Assembly: GCA_025175895.1 (NCBI GenBank)
Contig: JAKLTH010000227.1
Span: 1 to 64,000 of the forward strand
Length of the DNA: 64,000 bases
Direction: 5' to 3'
Source: Wurfbainia villosa
Lineage: Eukaryota > Streptophyta > Magnoliopsida > Zingiberales > Zingiberaceae
The notes under the pieces were generated by a model. It worked only from the letters and a program-made list of their open reading frames with translations. It had not been told where the DNA came from and did not search any database. Numbering within the stretch: the stretch's first letter is position 1; each line of letters starts with the position of its first letter. Below are positions 49,179-61,000 of the stretch, in pieces. The translations under genes were made by a program, and so were the position numbers.

Positions 49179-50885
49179 ATGGCTGGCTCAAACATCCATC
49201 CACTGAAGTTCGATGACGAATTCGCTTGGTGGAAGAAGTGAATGGAGGTATTCTTCGAAACCGACTTTGAAATTCTTTTAATAATGGAAAACGGTTTCGA
49301 GTTGCCTAGGAACGAGGATGGGGAGCCATTGGAGAAATCGAGATGGAGCAAAAGACAAAGAGAGAAGTATTTGGCAAATTCAAAGGCCAAACACCACCTC
49401 TACAATGTGCTCCCTCAACAAGAAGTAAATAGAATAGGGGAGTGCTCAAGTGCCAAAGAGATGTGGGAGAGATTGGTTGAACTTCATGAAGGCACCTCGG
49501 AAGCCAAGCTAGCAAGAAGAGACCTCCTCCGCTCCCAACTATCAAATATTAAGCTTGAAAAGGGAGAAAAGGTAACTTCTCTACATTCTAGAATTAAAGA
49601 AATATTAATTGGGCTAACAAGTGTAGGGGAGAAGCTATCAAACCGGGATATGGTAATGAAGGTCATAGATGCCTTTCCCCGGTCCTCAAGATGGAGCTCC
49701 ATGGTGGACTCTTTTTACATCTCCAAGAACCTAGAAGTGAGCACCTTGGAGGAATTCTTTTCAACCATGGAGCTTCATGAGACAAGGCTTGAAGGTATAC
49801 AAGAAGAGCCTAGAGTCCAAAATTCAAGGGGAGTAGCCTTGTTGGCAAATAAGGGGAAGAAGAAGTTGGAAGTCCCCTCCTCCTCATCCGATGAAGCCTC
49901 TACCTCCTCCATGGATAGCACGGAAGAAGCCTACATGGTAAGGAAGGTAAGACGTGCATTTAAGAATTTTAGAATTAATAAATCTAATGATAGGAATAGA
50001 AGACCAAGGGGGAAGGTCATATGCTATAATTGCCAAGGAGAGGGACATATAAGGGATAATTGTCTCCTCCTAAACAAGAGCAAGAAAGAAGAAAAGAGGA
50101 AGAAGAAGAGGAGCAAGAAAAAGGAAGAAGAAAAGAAGGCAAAAGGAAAAGGGAAGGCCATGACACTCAAAGCCAAGACATGGGATGACGTTGTCCCCGC
50201 CTCCTCATCCGAAGAAGAAGAGCATGTCTACTCCAACCTAGCACTAATGGCTCTTCATGACTCGGATTGCTCCTCTTCCACCGAAAATGAAGGATCAAGC
50301 TCAAGTGCGGAGAGCTCAAATGAAGGGGGAGCTTCCACATCTTCCTCATCCGAAGAAGAAGAGGATATGGAAACTATGGTAACGAATGCTTCTCCTAAGA
50401 AAATAGTTTCCATAATTTCTAGTTTAACTAAGGAGTTATTTGGCATGAAAAAGAAAAATAAAAGCATGCTTAATCAAATTAAGGATTTAGAACAAAAACT
50501 AGAAAAAACATCCTTAAATGATAATGTTTCGTCTTGCCATGATGATGCATGCTCACATGACTATATGCCTTTGGATGTTAATGATGCATGCATAGAGGAA
50601 AATAGGGCATTAAGGGAAAAGATAGATTATTTAACCAAAGCCCTAGAGAAATTCACAATTGGCTCCAACACATTAAATATGATCATAGGGAGCCAAAGAG
50701 CTAGTTTCAACAAGAAGGGCCTAGGCTATAAGGAAAAGAAAAATGAAAAGGCCTACAAATGCCTAATAGCTAGGGGACAAGATAAAAAGAAAGTAATTGC
50801 TAGGAAATGGATCCCCAAGGAGTATTTAGTGAACCCAATAGGAAAGAACTTATTTTGGGTTCCAAAATCCATCCTTAAGGGTTAG
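49179..50885 (+). pseudogene. gag: Copia-type Gag with one premature stop
   Basis: Capsid-nucleocapsid protein that packages element RNA. The frame from ATG 49179 (MAGSNIHPLKFDDEFAWWKK) meets a TGA at 49239-49241, then stays open for 547 codons. A CGA to TGA change at a CpG would explain the stop. Restart at the next codon (ATG 49242) would lose only 21 residues. The UBN2-type Gag core is followed by a CCHC zinc knuckle, CYNCQGEGHIRDNC (about codons 282-295), then a Lys/Glu-rich stretch, Ser/Glu-rich acidic blocks and a coiled-coil-like C-terminus. No pol frame follows. Confidence 0.88.
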
Positions 50886-52128
50886 AAAACCCCTAGGGTA
50901 GTCAACCATATGGAATTGACCTATATCATATTTTGGTTGACTTAGGATGACGGGACAATATTTTTTAGATAGTGTTGGGTGATGATAACGTACCCATAAA
51001 TAAGTAATAATGCTTAAATCATGATGATTAATGTAATCCCTATGTATATTTGCAATCATGATTTATGTTTTTGAAATTTGACACGTTATCATGAGAAATA
51101 GGTTTGAATCATGCTTTAGGTGATACTTTGGTTATTATCATCATATAATACCTAATGCATGATTATTATTTGATGAATACATGAGTTTCATGATCATAAT
51201 GTAGAATTCATTCATATATGCCTTATGATCATGAGGATTATTAGGTTGATACTTAACCATGATAGAATTGCATGAACATATTGGTTAAGTATACACAAAT
51301 ACCCCCTAGGATGCATCTCACACTCACCATAGGCTAACTTGATTGCAAACTTAGCATGGGTGAGATGTTAGGATGATACAAATGTCCACTAATGCCTATG
51401 GCATTTAGATGGTCATTTAAAGTATCAAAATAGCAATAATAGACCAATCATGGGGAAGACTTATGTTTAATTCATAGACATATTGCCCAAAGATCATGGT
51501 TGGATATTTCATATGTTTTCAAAATAATTTATTACTTTAAAATACATGTATTCATGTTTTGAAACAATTGGATGCAAGACTAGGTGTTAAAATGGATACT
51601 ATCATGATAAAAAACCTAGTAGTTTTTTAAAGCTTTTGGATTTTTGGTAAAAACGTGAAAATATAATGATTTTTCATGAAAAACTATTTTTCCCTGATAG
51701 ATATACTTAAATGAAATGTGTTCCCCAAATTTCATGATTTTTCAAATTTTCTGGAATTTTTTTTATGCATTTTTAAATTGAAAAATCGAAGTAAAAACTC
51801 ACGTGCGATCATACGGCTGCATTTCAAAGCGAACGGCTGAATTCCAATTTTTTTATTTTATCAACTTGTGGTATTTTCTTTCTATTAGACTTGATGCCAT
51901 ATGTTTCTAACTTAGTATTCATATTTTTGATGGTGTCAAAGGGGGAGAAATGAATATGTTTAAGTTAATTATGATGTGGGAAGAGATTAAGGGGGAGTTT
52001 CATGGATTAAGGGGGAGTTGCATGTTGCTATCAAATGTTTATGTTTACATGTTTTCTTTCCTTAAAAATTTATATCAAATGTTTTTACCTAACTTAAACG
52101 GATTGCCACACATCAAAAAGGGGGAGAT
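50886..52128 (+). other. Noncoding 3' part of the nested element, with polypurine tract
   Basis: AT-rich DNA without pol remnants. GGGGGAG words recur between 51940 and 52125, and AAAAAGGGGGAGAT (52115-52128) next to the 3' LTR is the polypurine tract. Confidence 0.75.
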
Positions 52129-53291
52129 TGTTAGGGCAATCTCTTGCCGTGATATGGTTTTGATGGTGTGGTAAAGGGTTTAACTTAGGTTGGTATTGTT
52201 GATTTGATATGTGCGTTGAAGTCGTGCATGACTTAGTAATTCGCACATGGAGCCATGGCGAGTTTCACCAACTCATCACTCGGGCCTTGAGTCGGTGAAG
52301 GACTGCTTTGCGGAAGCCGTGCGCTTGGAGCATCCGAGGGACCGCCGGACGAGAAGCTTGGAGTGGCCGGAGGAAGTAGACTTGAGGCAAGAGGCGCGAA
52401 GGAGCATTGCGAGTCGTCTGATCCAGGGGCGTGGCCAGAAACGAAGAGAACTTGAAGGCGAGGACTCGAGATGAGAGTGAGCGATTGTAACCCGGGAAGG
52501 GTAGCTCTTAGGTGAAACTTGGCCATTTGGCCAAGTGTTGGATGGGTTTTCCGACACGATCGGTCATTGCCATGTCATAGCGATCGCTCTGAATCGATGG
52601 GTTGATCGACTGGTATAAGACCGGTTTAGGGCTTAGCGGTCATTGCCATGGGCCCGATCGGCCCGATGTCGGCGATCATTGTCGTACCGGGAAGCGATCG
52701 TGATGCTGTTGCAGACGCAGAATGGAGTCAACTCGGTGAGCACTCGATCGATGGTCCCATCGATCGGTGATCTGAATCTCGGATTGGATGGAATCCAGCG
52801 TGGAAGCGTTATTGGGCAGCGGCTACGGGATCGATCGGTGATCGAGGGCATCGATCGTGATCTGTCAGCGGAAGAAACCCTCTTCCTCTATAAAAAGGAA
52901 GGGGGTAAGGGTTTGGGAGCCAAATGCTTATGCTCTAATACTCTCCCAAAGTTCCCTAAAGCTTTCCATCCTCTTACTCAAGCTTATTTCCATTCTATTT
53001 GTAAGAGGAGTGTTTGTAAAGGTTACCTCCACCTAGCTTGGTGCAAAGGAGAGACCAATAGTGATTGGGTTTCGGAGTGATTCACCGTGGACGAATCGGA
53101 CCGTGGATTAGCGGCGCAGCCGTGAACCACGTTACATCTCGGTGTTTGTATTGCTTGCTTATATTTTGTTTGTCTTTGTTTGTATTTGTATATTCCGCTT
53201 GCGCTAACGTTTTATAGACGAACAAAATACGACATCCAACGAACGAGGGCTATTCACCCCCCTCTAGCCGGCCAATCGATCCGACCCAACA
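52129..53291 (+). repeat. 3' LTR of the nested copia-type element
   Basis: 1,163 bp, TG to CA, nearly identical to the 5' LTR at both ends but with many small indels in the GATC-rich middle. Confidence 0.93.
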
Positions 53292-53978
53292 TACTTGAGA
53301 CCAGCTGAGGAGCGATACCCAAGGAAGATTGTCGTATTGAGAATATGGGGTCATATTGAAAACACTTGGGACCAGCTGAGAAGCAATACCCAAGGAAGAT
53401 AGCCGTATTGAAAATACTTGGGACCAGCTGAGAAGCGATACCCAAGGAAGATGGTCGTATTGAAGATATTTGGGACCAGATGAGAAGCGATACCCAAGGA
53501 AGATGGCCGTATTGAGAATACTTGGGACCAGCTGAGGAGCGATACCCAAGGAAGATGGCCGTATTGAGAATATGGGGACCAGCTGAGAAGCGATACCCAA
53601 GGAAGATGGTCTTATTGAAGATACTTGGGATCAGCTGAGAAGCGATACCCAAGGAAGATGGTCGTATTGAAGATACTTGGCCGTATTGAAAATACTTGAG
53701 ACTAACTGAGAAGCGATACCCAAGGAAGATGACCGTATTGAAGATACTTGACCATATTGAAAATACTTTGAACCAGCTGAGAAGCGATACCCAAGGAAGA
53801 TGGCCGTATTGAAGATACTTGGGACCAACTGAGGAGCGATACCCAAGGAAGATGGTCGTATTGAGAATATGGGGCCGTATTGAAAACACTTGGGACCAGC
53901 TGAGAAGCGATACCCAAGGAAGATGACCGTATTGAAGATACTTGGGACCAGCTGAGAAGCGATACCCAAGGAGAATGA
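53292..53978. repeat. 52-bp tandem array, right part
   Basis: Twelve units continue the array at 47580-47946. Spacers vary between units (added GTATTGAGAATATGGGG or TTGGCCGTATTGAAAATAC pieces), showing higher-order variation. Confidence 0.9.
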
Positions 53979-54279
53979 CCATAATTTTCCTGGAAAAGAG
54001 ATCTCGTGGAACTTTCATTATAAGGCACCTTGTTACACAGGAGTCTGTCAAGCATAATAAGACCGCAAATGAAAAGCATTCCAAGGCCGGCCGAGTTCCT
54101 TTCCTTCCCTATCCTGGAGGTAATAAGCGTCTGAGTTTCTTGATGACCTTATCTGGGCCTTCCCATGGGGTGATAATTCTGGACCTCCATTGGTTGGACT
54201 TTTTCCATACAAAATCTCAGGTGAAAAGAGCGAGGTACTATTTTTGTTGTAAGCTTGGTTTTTCCTCGGAAGGCTTGCA

Positions 54280-55860
54280 TCATTGGTGCTGTTCTCTAGC
54301 CTCAGACACCAAGTCCAGCTCGACTAATCTCTTTTCTGGGTTGGCTTCCTCGGAATGTGTATAAGCAGATACTCGGGGAGATCTCTCGCCAATTTCTACG
54401 GAGCAGTGCCTCCCATAGACTAGATGGAGCAGGTGAGGTCGATCTGTCCTTGGGGTAGTTAGAGGCCCACAAGATACGAGGTAGCTCATCCACCCACTTC
54501 CGGTGTGATTGAGTTTGGTCTTCAGTCCTCGAATCAGCTCTCGGTTGGTGACTTCGGCTTGTCCGTTGCTCTGCGGATAAACTACCGAGGTGTAGACTTG
54601 CCGGATCTCCAGCTGCTGACACCAATCTTTCAACTTTCGGCCTTGAAACTGGCCCGTTGTCGGAGACCAGCTTCCTGGGGATGCCGAATCGACATACTAT
54701 ATTTTTCCAAAGAAATTTTAATACTTCTTAGTTATCTTAGCGGCTCTGCTTCTATCCATTTTGAGAAATAGTCCACAGCTACTAACAAGAATTTCTTCTG
54801 ATTTGGCTCTGTAGGTAGTGGCCCCACTATGTTCATCCCCGTTGGTCGAGCGGACAAGAGAATGAAGGCCTTCAATAGTTGGTAGCACGAGAAAAATTTT
54901 GATGCTTCTGATAGCTAAGGTATACTTGCACACAATGTGAGGCATCTTTCTGCAGAGTGGGCCAAAAATAGTCGGCCAATAAGATTTTTCTTGCGAGGTA
55001 GATCCCCCCCGCGTGATTTCCACAGCAGCCTTCATGTATTTCCCGCATAACATACTCTGCTTCCTCCGTGAGACATTTGAGTAAGTAGAGCAAAAGATCG
55101 TTTGTGGCGTGTCCCTATTAAGACAAGTGAGTGCTTCTTCTTTAACTACGGGCCTCTGCCAGTCCTCGTAGTAGTACCGGCTCTGGAGGTAATCAATCAA
55201 GAGCTTCCTCCAATCTGCTGAGCTGTGAGATACCAGTGATTCTTGGTTTATGCTGGAGATGAGCTGCACCTCGGCTACGGAGTCTTCCAGGCTCCATGCA
55301 GCGAGGGTACTAGCCATACGGGCCAATTCATCGGCTTTCTGGTTGTCTGCTCTGGGTATTTTGTGTAGAACTACCTCTTGAAACTCCGCGGCTAATCTTT
55401 GATAAACTTGTTTGTACCGTTTCAATCTTGGGTTATTAATATCGAACGATCCCCTGAGCTGTTCAATGGCTAACTGAGAGTCGGAATGTAAGGAGATCCG
55501 AGCAGCCCCCAGATGACGGGCGACTTGCATCCCTGCTAACAAGGCCTCATATTCGGCTTCATTGTTAGAAGCCCGAAAGTTTAGCTGCACCGCTATCCGA
55601 ATAGCATCCCCTTGGGGGGATATTAGTAGTAGTCCCACCCCACTGCTTTGTTTGGTTGTCGAGTTATCCACATATATTTTCCATTCTTCATTCTTCTCTA
55701 CTCCGGATGTCTCCGCCAAGAAATCCGCCAATACTTGCGCTTTAAGAGTTGGACGGGGTTGATACTGGATATCATATTCAGCTAATTCAGTGATCCACTT
55801 GACCAGACGGGTGGATGCTTCCGGATTGTTTATTATCCTTCCGATGCCACTGTTGCTTAA
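54280..55860 (-). pseudogene. pol: RNase H and integrase remnant of the gypsy element
   Basis: The frame begins at the end of reverse transcriptase (LSNSGIGRIINNPEAS). RNase H follows with YVDNSTT, NNEAEYEALL and SDSQLAIEQL, the three acidic sites. The integrase zinc-binding region (MREIHEGCCGNHAGG, about 55045-55000) is in another frame, so a frameshift lies near 55110. More shifts separate GIPRKLVSDNG and the VYPQSNGQAEVTNREL core. The part from about 53979 to 54280 holds no clear frame. Confidence 0.85.
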
Positions 55861-55899
55861 GACTGTGACCGGATGAGATAGAAAATAGGGCCGGAGCTA

Positions 55900-56674
55900 C
55901 CGCTCTGGCTAGCAAGGCTTCAAAGTGAGGAGGAGGCCTCTTCATTAGGGATTTGGAGAAATCCCCCCGCACGAGGCCATGAGAGAAGGCGTCTACCACT
56001 GTATTTGGCGAGGCGTCCGGCACGTCCACGGCTATTTGGTTGAAACGGTACAAATAGCCCCTTAAAGATTCCCCCCGTTCCTGTTTCATGGTCATGAGGT
56101 ACTGGGCTGTCCGCCGATACCGTTTACTACTAGCAAATCTTTGTAGGAATAGTAAGGACAGTTCTTGGAAAGAATGAATGGACCCCGCTGGCAGTCAGTC
56201 AAACCACCTTTGTGCGGGGCCGATTAGATTAAGAGAGAAGACCTTATATTTCACTCCATCCGAGTAATTATGGATCAATGCCGCATTTCTAAACCTTCCC
56301 AAATATTCTTCTGGATCAGCCGAGCCATTATATTCCCCTATGCAGACTGGCCTGAAGGACTTGGGCATTCTGTCCGCTATCATGCTGGGGGCGAGGGGGG
56401 ATTCGGTACTGATAGCAGGAGTCTTCCCCTTTTTGGGATCCTTCTCAGATGGTGCATATGAAGGCGTCTCCCCAGAGGATCGTGAGGACGAAGCGGTAGA
56501 GGATGACTCGGATGATGGCCAAACGGTGGGAGTCAATCTGGGAGTAGCTGGAGTAGGCGGCACAGAAGCCGGAGTAGGGCCCTGGACTGGGCTAGAAGGG
56601 GTTGTCAGTGGGGGATTTCCCCGAGGGATGAGGTCACGTAGGACGTCTTCCATGGTTGTCTTGACAAGCGCCAT
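55900..56674 (-). pseudogene. gag: Gag of the gypsy element
   Basis: The retrotransposon Gag domain is clear: IGEYNGSADPEEYLGRF, then GPAQRWFD, then LRGYLYRFNQIAVDVPD. A TGA at 56192-56194 breaks it after WFD, but the frame goes on for another 95 codons. Near 55900 the Gag text (EALLARAV) joins reverse transcriptase C-terminal text (LRPYFLSHPVTVLSNSGIG) in another frame, marking the internal deletion. Confidence 0.83.
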
Positions 56675-56762
56675 GATGCTTTCCCTCGTTAAGCTTTCGC
56701 CCGCGAGGTTATGATTCGACCGCCTTGGTCGCCATCTTTGCCTCAGCGCTTTTGTTTTTAGT

Positions 56763-56780
56763 TCCCACGACGGCGCTAAT
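56763..56780 (-). other. Primer binding site of the gypsy element
   Basis: The minus strand reads TTAGCGCCGTCGTGGGAA two bases after the 5' LTR, close to the GGCGCCGTC-TGTGGGAA type used by many plant gypsy elements. The tRNA is probably tRNA-Asp, but this is not certain. Confidence 0.6.
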
Positions 56781-56782
56781 TA

Positions 56783-57806
56783 TGATGCCCGACGAGACCG
56801 TGGTGATGGCGAGGTTTCAGCAGCAAACCGCAAGAATCAGACGCTTTGGCGGAGAGGTGTGCAACCAGTAATCGTTGAGCTGATTATGGAAGATCAATAC
56901 CGCCAGGTAGCCGAGCAGAATGATGTGGGCCGAGCCGAATGGAGAGCCTGCGCAGTAGCAATCGGTTAAGGGCGCCGAGAGAGATCTCGGCACGGCCCCT
57001 CCGACGCTCAAGACAGAACTTAGCTGGTAGAGGAAAAAGGAACTCAAAGCAACTAGTATCAACGTTTGGAAAAACTTACCTCCCCCTTTCCCAAGAGGGT
57101 CCTATATATAGAAGGGAGACTCTGTTCTCGAGGAGCTCTGTCCACAGAAGTAACGGGACCTAATGGACCGTATAGTATAATCATTGTTACTTGGACTGCA
57201 TCCCGCGCGTGGGCTGCAATTACTACACGTCGTGCGGTTGATAGGAGACAAGTCTCAATTAATGTTGCGGCTAATCCCTTGAGATCTTGGCAGTAAAATC
57301 GCCTTGACGAGAGGCGATGAATTAATACGGCCAGCGCGGTTGATGGGAGACCATTCTCTATTAATGCCGCAGACATTCCTCTGAACCTTGTCAGTGATTT
57401 ATCCTTTCAAAGGTGAATATGCTCCTTCAACTTGATGACATGACCTTCCTCCTTAGCTTACAATAAAATGGATCCTTCTTCCTACGACTCTTCTACTTCA
57501 GACGCGGGGAGCCTGATATAAAGGAAATCCGAGCCGAGACGCGGGGCGTCTGATATGAGAGGAATCCGATCCGAGACGCATGACGTCCGGTATATATATA
57601 AGAGAAGTCCGGCCCGAGACGCAGGGCGTCCGGTATATATAAGAGAAGTACGGGCCGAGACGCAGGGCGTCCGGTACATATAAGAGAAGTCCGGGGCGAA
57701 ACGCAGGGCGTCCGGTATATATAAGAGAAGTGGGGCATTCGCAGTGGGTTCATCCTGTTTATTTAAATTCCGTCTTTTAGTCTTACCTGGATATCACTAG
57801 GTATCA
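56783..57806 (-). repeat. 5' LTR of the gypsy element
   Basis: 1,024 bp, TG to CA on the minus strand, with a TATA box at about 57103-57111. It has three core units of the 40-bp repeat, against four in the other LTR. Confidence 0.93.
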
Positions 57807-57811
57807 AGGAA

Positions 57812-58092
57812 CAATGTAGTAATTGAGACGTCGAGGAAGATGAACTAGTAGATATAGATGACGACAAGGGTTTTGCCGCTTTTTTCGTTAATTAAACACG
57901 ACAAATTGAACGAGATTATTGTAGTAATAAACCCGGTCGGTTGTGCGGTTTATTTTAGCCACTCTCCAGGCTGGTTCGAGCTCTGAAAGCCAAATGGAGC
58001 CCGATACGAACCCGAGTCGCACCAAATCGGTGGTTGGATTGGCTTAATTGGTTATCCTCGCTCTCCCTTCCCGTCGAAGCCGGCGAGCGGCG
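57812..58092. promoter_or_regulatory. Remaining proximal promoter and leader of RH58
   Basis: Only 286 bp separate the 5' LTR from the helicase start. The LTR promoter points away from the gene. No clear TATA box was seen in this stretch. Confidence 0.5.
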
Positions 58093-61000
58093 ATGGCGTC
58101 TACCTGCGGCGTTGCCTCTGCAGCCTGGCCGCCACCCAAGCCCTGGAGCCGCAGTTTCCTCCACCGCATCCTCCTCTCCTCTTCCCGATCCCTAAAGACG
58201 CACCGGGGTAGATGCTCCTTTGCGTTTCCCTGCCGGCTTTTCTCCTTGCCCTCTCGTGGTGTTCCGTCGAACGCTTTGCCTGCGCTTTCTGGCGGAGGAG
58301 CGCGCTCGTCTAGGGATCCTTATTTGGAGACTCCTACGCTCCGTGATCTTTGCCGCGGCAAAGTGCCGGACCACATCTTGCAGAGGTAGGTCGTCTGACT
58401 TCTATTGTTCGTCTTGGTTGGAGTTCGGTTGAGGTTCTTTACATGGAAGGCTAGTTCTCTCCGTTGTTTATTAGGCTTTATAAACTCCAGTCTGGATAGT
58501 GCGTGTATCAGCTGATTGCTCAACTTACTATTCGACGACCGAATGTTGGGTTTAGGGGTTATCTCATTGTGAGTAGTCCTGGTAAAAGGATAGGCAGATT
58601 AACTCCTCAGAGTAGAATGGAACGAACCAGAAGACAAAAAAAGCTAACAGTTTGTTTAAAAAAAAAGAATTAATTTGAATTATGAGTTCCACAGTTTTGA
58701 GATTCGTTTTGGGAAAAATGAATGCATCACATTAGTGGAAATTATGGCCAGTGTGGGATTTCACTGGGGAGGTTCGGTTGTTGATCTCATCATTTTTTAC
58801 GCTTACAACCTCCTATAATTGTTTCGTCATTTATATGTTTTTCCCCAAAAAGATATAGTTGCTGCCAGTGTTAGTAATTCTACAAAGAAGTTAACTATAT
58901 CTGAGCCTTTACAAAAATTTAACCACCTTCAAGGTTGCATAAAAGGGGTTTTTTTTTGGTGCCCCTCTCTCCATTAATATAAATGGTATAATTGATGAAG
59001 GCCTCTTAATTGATCAAACTGATGATTCGTATATCTGCGTTGACGTCTTGTATTTTATTGGTATCCTCACTTTTTAAAGCATTATCATTTTTTTATGTGA
59101 AAACAGTTGATTTATGACATGATCTTTAGTTATGAAATATTAACTACACATCATAACTTATAGTCATTAAATATGCTCAGTAGATTAATTCAATATCCTA
59201 TCTTTAGTTTTCTTTCTTATGGAACAGGGCAGGAGAGATTGGTTACACTCAACCTACTAACGTTCAATGTCTATCCTTACCTCTTTTGCTGTCTGGGAAG
59301 GATTGTGTTCTCCATGCTCAGGTGATTACAAGTTAATTATTGCTTTCATACAATGATCTAAGTTAAGTGCAATAGTTTTTGGCGGAGTTAACATGCAAAT
59401 AATATTTATGCCTTTTTAAGGCTTTGGTAGAATGGACTTGCAGTTTGGAGGACATTTGCAAGCAACAAATGGCTGCAAACATCCTTATTATTATTGTTGT
59501 CGTCGTTTTTTGCTTCTTCTAGCTTTCTCTTTGCATGCACAGTTGGCAAATTCAGCAAGACCCATTTACATGACACAATTAGTCCTACAATATTTTTAGG
59601 TTCTGATCCAAGTTTAAGTATGTACAAGTCATAAACAACTCATCATGCATCACAAGAAAATAGGTTGTCTCATTATGCATCTTGACCTGTGTTTATGGCC
59701 CAATTAACTATTCTGTGATATTAATCTATGAAAACTCTAGGTTATATACAAAGTTGGATAGATTTTTTCCCTAAGACCTTGAAACCCTTGGTTTTTGTTT
59801 CTAATACACAATTATTTGAGTTATTTTTCCTTTTGAAAGTTTTTTTTTAAATTGTTCTTAAATTTTCCAATAAAATATAAATGGATGAGTTGTGTCATGT
59901 AACATGACTTGAGTGAATGTCTTAGATAAATAATACAAGCTTACCAGTATATTTCACAGATTCTATTCATGCTTTTATTTTTGACAAATCAGTTGAATGG
60001 GTTCAGTAAAAGCTAATCATGTGGTAGATTACAGATTACATGGACTATATATGCCTTGCCGGCTCAGATCCCACCCAGCTGGCCCTATTTCCAGACAATC
60101 AAACATCCCTTAAGTTATAGAGTCTGTGAAAGCATCAATTTTTGATGCATTTAACACAAGGTGCTAAGCAGTGTTATTTAAGAACCTGGTAAAGGATATT
60201 TCTAGCATTTACATTCGAAAGTGAGATGAATCGTTCCCCACTCTTTTAGAGTGGTAACGCTAAGAATCATTCAGGATTCAACATTTTAGTTGAAGGTGTT
60301 TGATAACCCTGGAGACAATATTCTAGAGTTTGTTTGGAACCATTGCACATTCTGAGACCATATTGTTACTGAACTTTTCCCTTTTTCTCTCCCCTCAAAA
60401 CCTAAAAATGAAAAAGAAAAATTCACAGATGGCTTCATGAATCATGATTGCAAAGGCTTGCTAGTTCCTAAGATTAAGCGGAAAGTGATAATAATTACTG
60501 AAAAGTGGCTGCCTTCTCAGCTGAGAACACATTTGCACCAGGGGTTCATATGGTAACTTGAAGGAACAAGTTTTTGTACACATCTTAGATCATCTTATTT
60601 GTACATATCTTTATAGGTCATTGAGTTCTAAATGTGGAACCGCCACTATTGAAGAGGGAGGTAAATCGGACGGGTGCTAGCGTAGGCTGTCTCAGCAGAC
60701 TCAGCATCCCAAGGGATCGACCCCCATTTGGAGGAAAGTCCGCACATATACCGTAGCTAGGGATCGACCCAAGGGTTCCTGAGAATCTGTGTGGATGTTT
60801 TACCATTGCACCATAGCCCAGGGGCTAATATCAAGTTTAGTTTGTACAATCTGAGGTTTAACTGTGTAATACATCATGTATATCCTTATTCCGATGTTCA
60901 GTTGCTTGAATGTATTTATAATTAATGTAGTTTTCATCATGTAATGCTTCTCACATATTTCTTAAATTTTTATGTTCCTATTGTTTTTTCAAATGATTGT

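Larger units (their letters stand above)
47942..53296 (+). mobile_element. Gag-only copia-type LTR element (TR-GAG-like), nested
   Basis: The element spans 47947-53291 (5,345 bp). LTRs 47947-49116 and 52129-53291 run TGTTAGGGC to CCCAACA. The target duplication TACTT flanks it at 47942-47946 and 53292-53296. The primer site matches initiator tRNA-Met, as is common in copia elements. Only gag is coded; protease, integrase, reverse transcriptase and RNase H are missing, and the 1.2 kb after gag is noncoding. Such elements depend on enzymes supplied by an autonomous relative. It lies inside the tandem array of the gypsy element and so is younger than it. Confidence 0.93.
43785..57811 (-). mobile_element. 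Ty3/gypsy LTR retrotransposon, Tat-type, with target duplication
   Basis: The element spans 43790-57806 and is read on the minus strand: 5' LTR 57806-56783, primer site, gag, RNase H-integrase remnant, tandem array, antisense ORF, polypurine tract, 3' LTR 44856-43790. Both LTRs run TG to CA. The perfect 5-bp duplication AGGAA flanks it at 43785-43789 and 57807-57811, so this is a single insertion. Protease and most of reverse transcriptase are deleted, and the remaining frames are broken, so it cannot move by itself. A copia-type element is nested within (47947-53291). Without that, it would be about 8.7 kb. The antisense ORF near the 3' LTR is a mark of the Tat group, which includes RIRE2 and Grande. 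Confidence 0.93.

Noticed and set aside
47580..53978. CRISPR-like array
   Set aside because: Spacers are themselves repeats, the DNA is plant nuclear, and the array belongs to a retrotransposon.
53254..54084. 276-residue repetitive minus-strand protein (LGYRFSAGPKYLQYGHLPWV type)
   Set aside because: It is the same array translated; no start context, no domain, and the reading breaks where units vary.
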